Positions 13,080 through 13,345 of a DNA stretch of 13,345 nucleotides are shown piece by piece (the first letter of the stretch is position 1; every line of letters begins with the position of its first letter). A program made the translations under genes and the position numbers. The DNA lies in NCBI GenBank assembly GCA_030149995.1, contig JASLGV010000354.1, positions 1-13,345 of the forward strand. The letters run 5' to 3'. A model generated the notes under the pieces. It searched no databases and was not told the origin of the DNA. It was given only the letters and a program-made list of their open reading frames with translations. The DNA is from Pedobacter sp. (GTDB lineage Bacteria > Bacteroidota > Bacteroidia > Sphingobacteriales > Sphingobacteriaceae).

Positions 13080-13087
13080 CAAACTTA
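13080..13087 (-). promoter_or_regulatory. -7 promoter element directly before the RsmI-like gene
   Basis: On the minus strand TAAGTTTG (13087-13080) fits TAnnTTTG and ends 4 nt before the ATG at 13075. No TTG at about 19 nt upstream is seen. The element lies beside one arm of a 9-bp inverted repeat, ATTTGGCAA (13074-13082) and TTGCCAAAT (13138-13146). Confidence 0.5.
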
Positions 13088-13345
13088 GAAAAATTGTTTA
13101 GAACTGAAGGCTTTAAAAGGTTACAAAATTTAAAGTGTTGCCAAATACAATCTCCAATTCCTGGATGATTTAACTGAGGTTTATGGAAAAGTGTAGCAAA
13201 TTTTATTTTTACTGACTTATTTAAGGCACAATTATATGCGGTATTCAGCGTTAATTTTTAAAGAAATAGTTTTATTTTGTGCTGTTTAGCGGCATTACGT
13301 ATAAAACTATGCATGCATATTAAACCATAACGTGTTTTGGTGTTC
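13088..13345. other. A/T-rich intergenic DNA with no supported gene
   Basis: All six frames are short and resemble no protein I know. Visible structure is limited to one arm of the inverted repeat noted at 13138-13146 and the 10-bp palindrome ATGCATGCAT at 13309-13318. It probably holds the upstream control region of the RsmI-like gene and of a gene beyond the window edge. Confidence 0.6.

Noticed and set aside
13309..13318. ATGCATGCAT palindrome
   Set aside because: A single short palindrome in A/T-rich intergenic DNA without repeats nearby; not enough to call an origin or binding site.

Overview
The window reads as a chromosomal segment of a Bacteroidota bacterium, most likely family Sphingobacteriaceae (Pedobacter-like). 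Reasons: the promoters that can be recognised are of the Bacteroidota -33/-7 type (TTG, then TAnnTTTG); start codons lack Shine-Dalgarno sequences and sit in A/T-rich leaders; an IPExxxVDY-family protein, known from this phylum, lies between acpP and pyk; and secreted carboxypeptidase-regulatory-like proteins are present. The genus is an inference from protein character, not a database result.

Left part (1-2855), accessory metabolism: a truncated LysR-type regulator (minus) is divergent from a PaiA-like GNAT acetyltransferase and a ten-helix EamA/DMT exporter (plus, 9 nt apart). A 36-bp perfect palindrome acts as a terminator shared with a convergent luciferase-like flavin monooxygenase (minus).

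Middle (3052-7910), housekeeping: tRNA-Ser(GGA) with its own promoter and terminator, then pyk (pyruvate kinase) and an IPExxxVDY protein on the minus strand. Divergent from these is acpP-fabF-rnc on the plus strand: acyl carrier protein, beta-ketoacyl-ACP synthase II and ribonuclease III. The shared 157-bp intergenic region holds a good -33/-7 promoter for acpP.

Right part (7916-13345): two tandem paralogous secreted proteins (minus) with a CarboxypepD_reg-like N-terminus and an unassigned conserved C-terminal half. They are followed by yicC-gmk-nadD (plus; YicC-family endoribonuclease, guanylate kinase, nicotinate-nucleotide adenylyltransferase). nadD abuts, stop codon to stop codon, a convergent pair on the minus strand: a divergent RsmI-like tetrapyrrole-methylase-fold methyltransferase followed by a RimJ/RimL-type acetyltransferase. 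The last 270 bases hold no gene I can support.

Most of the window is ordinary core genome. I see no CRISPR array, phage, transposon or defence system. The points most worth following are three genes whose -7 element ends only 3-4 nt before the start codon (possible leaderless mRNAs), the LysR/acetyltransferase/exporter module with a T-N11-A dyad over the promoter, the tandem secreted paralogues, and the uncharacterised IPExxxVDY protein.
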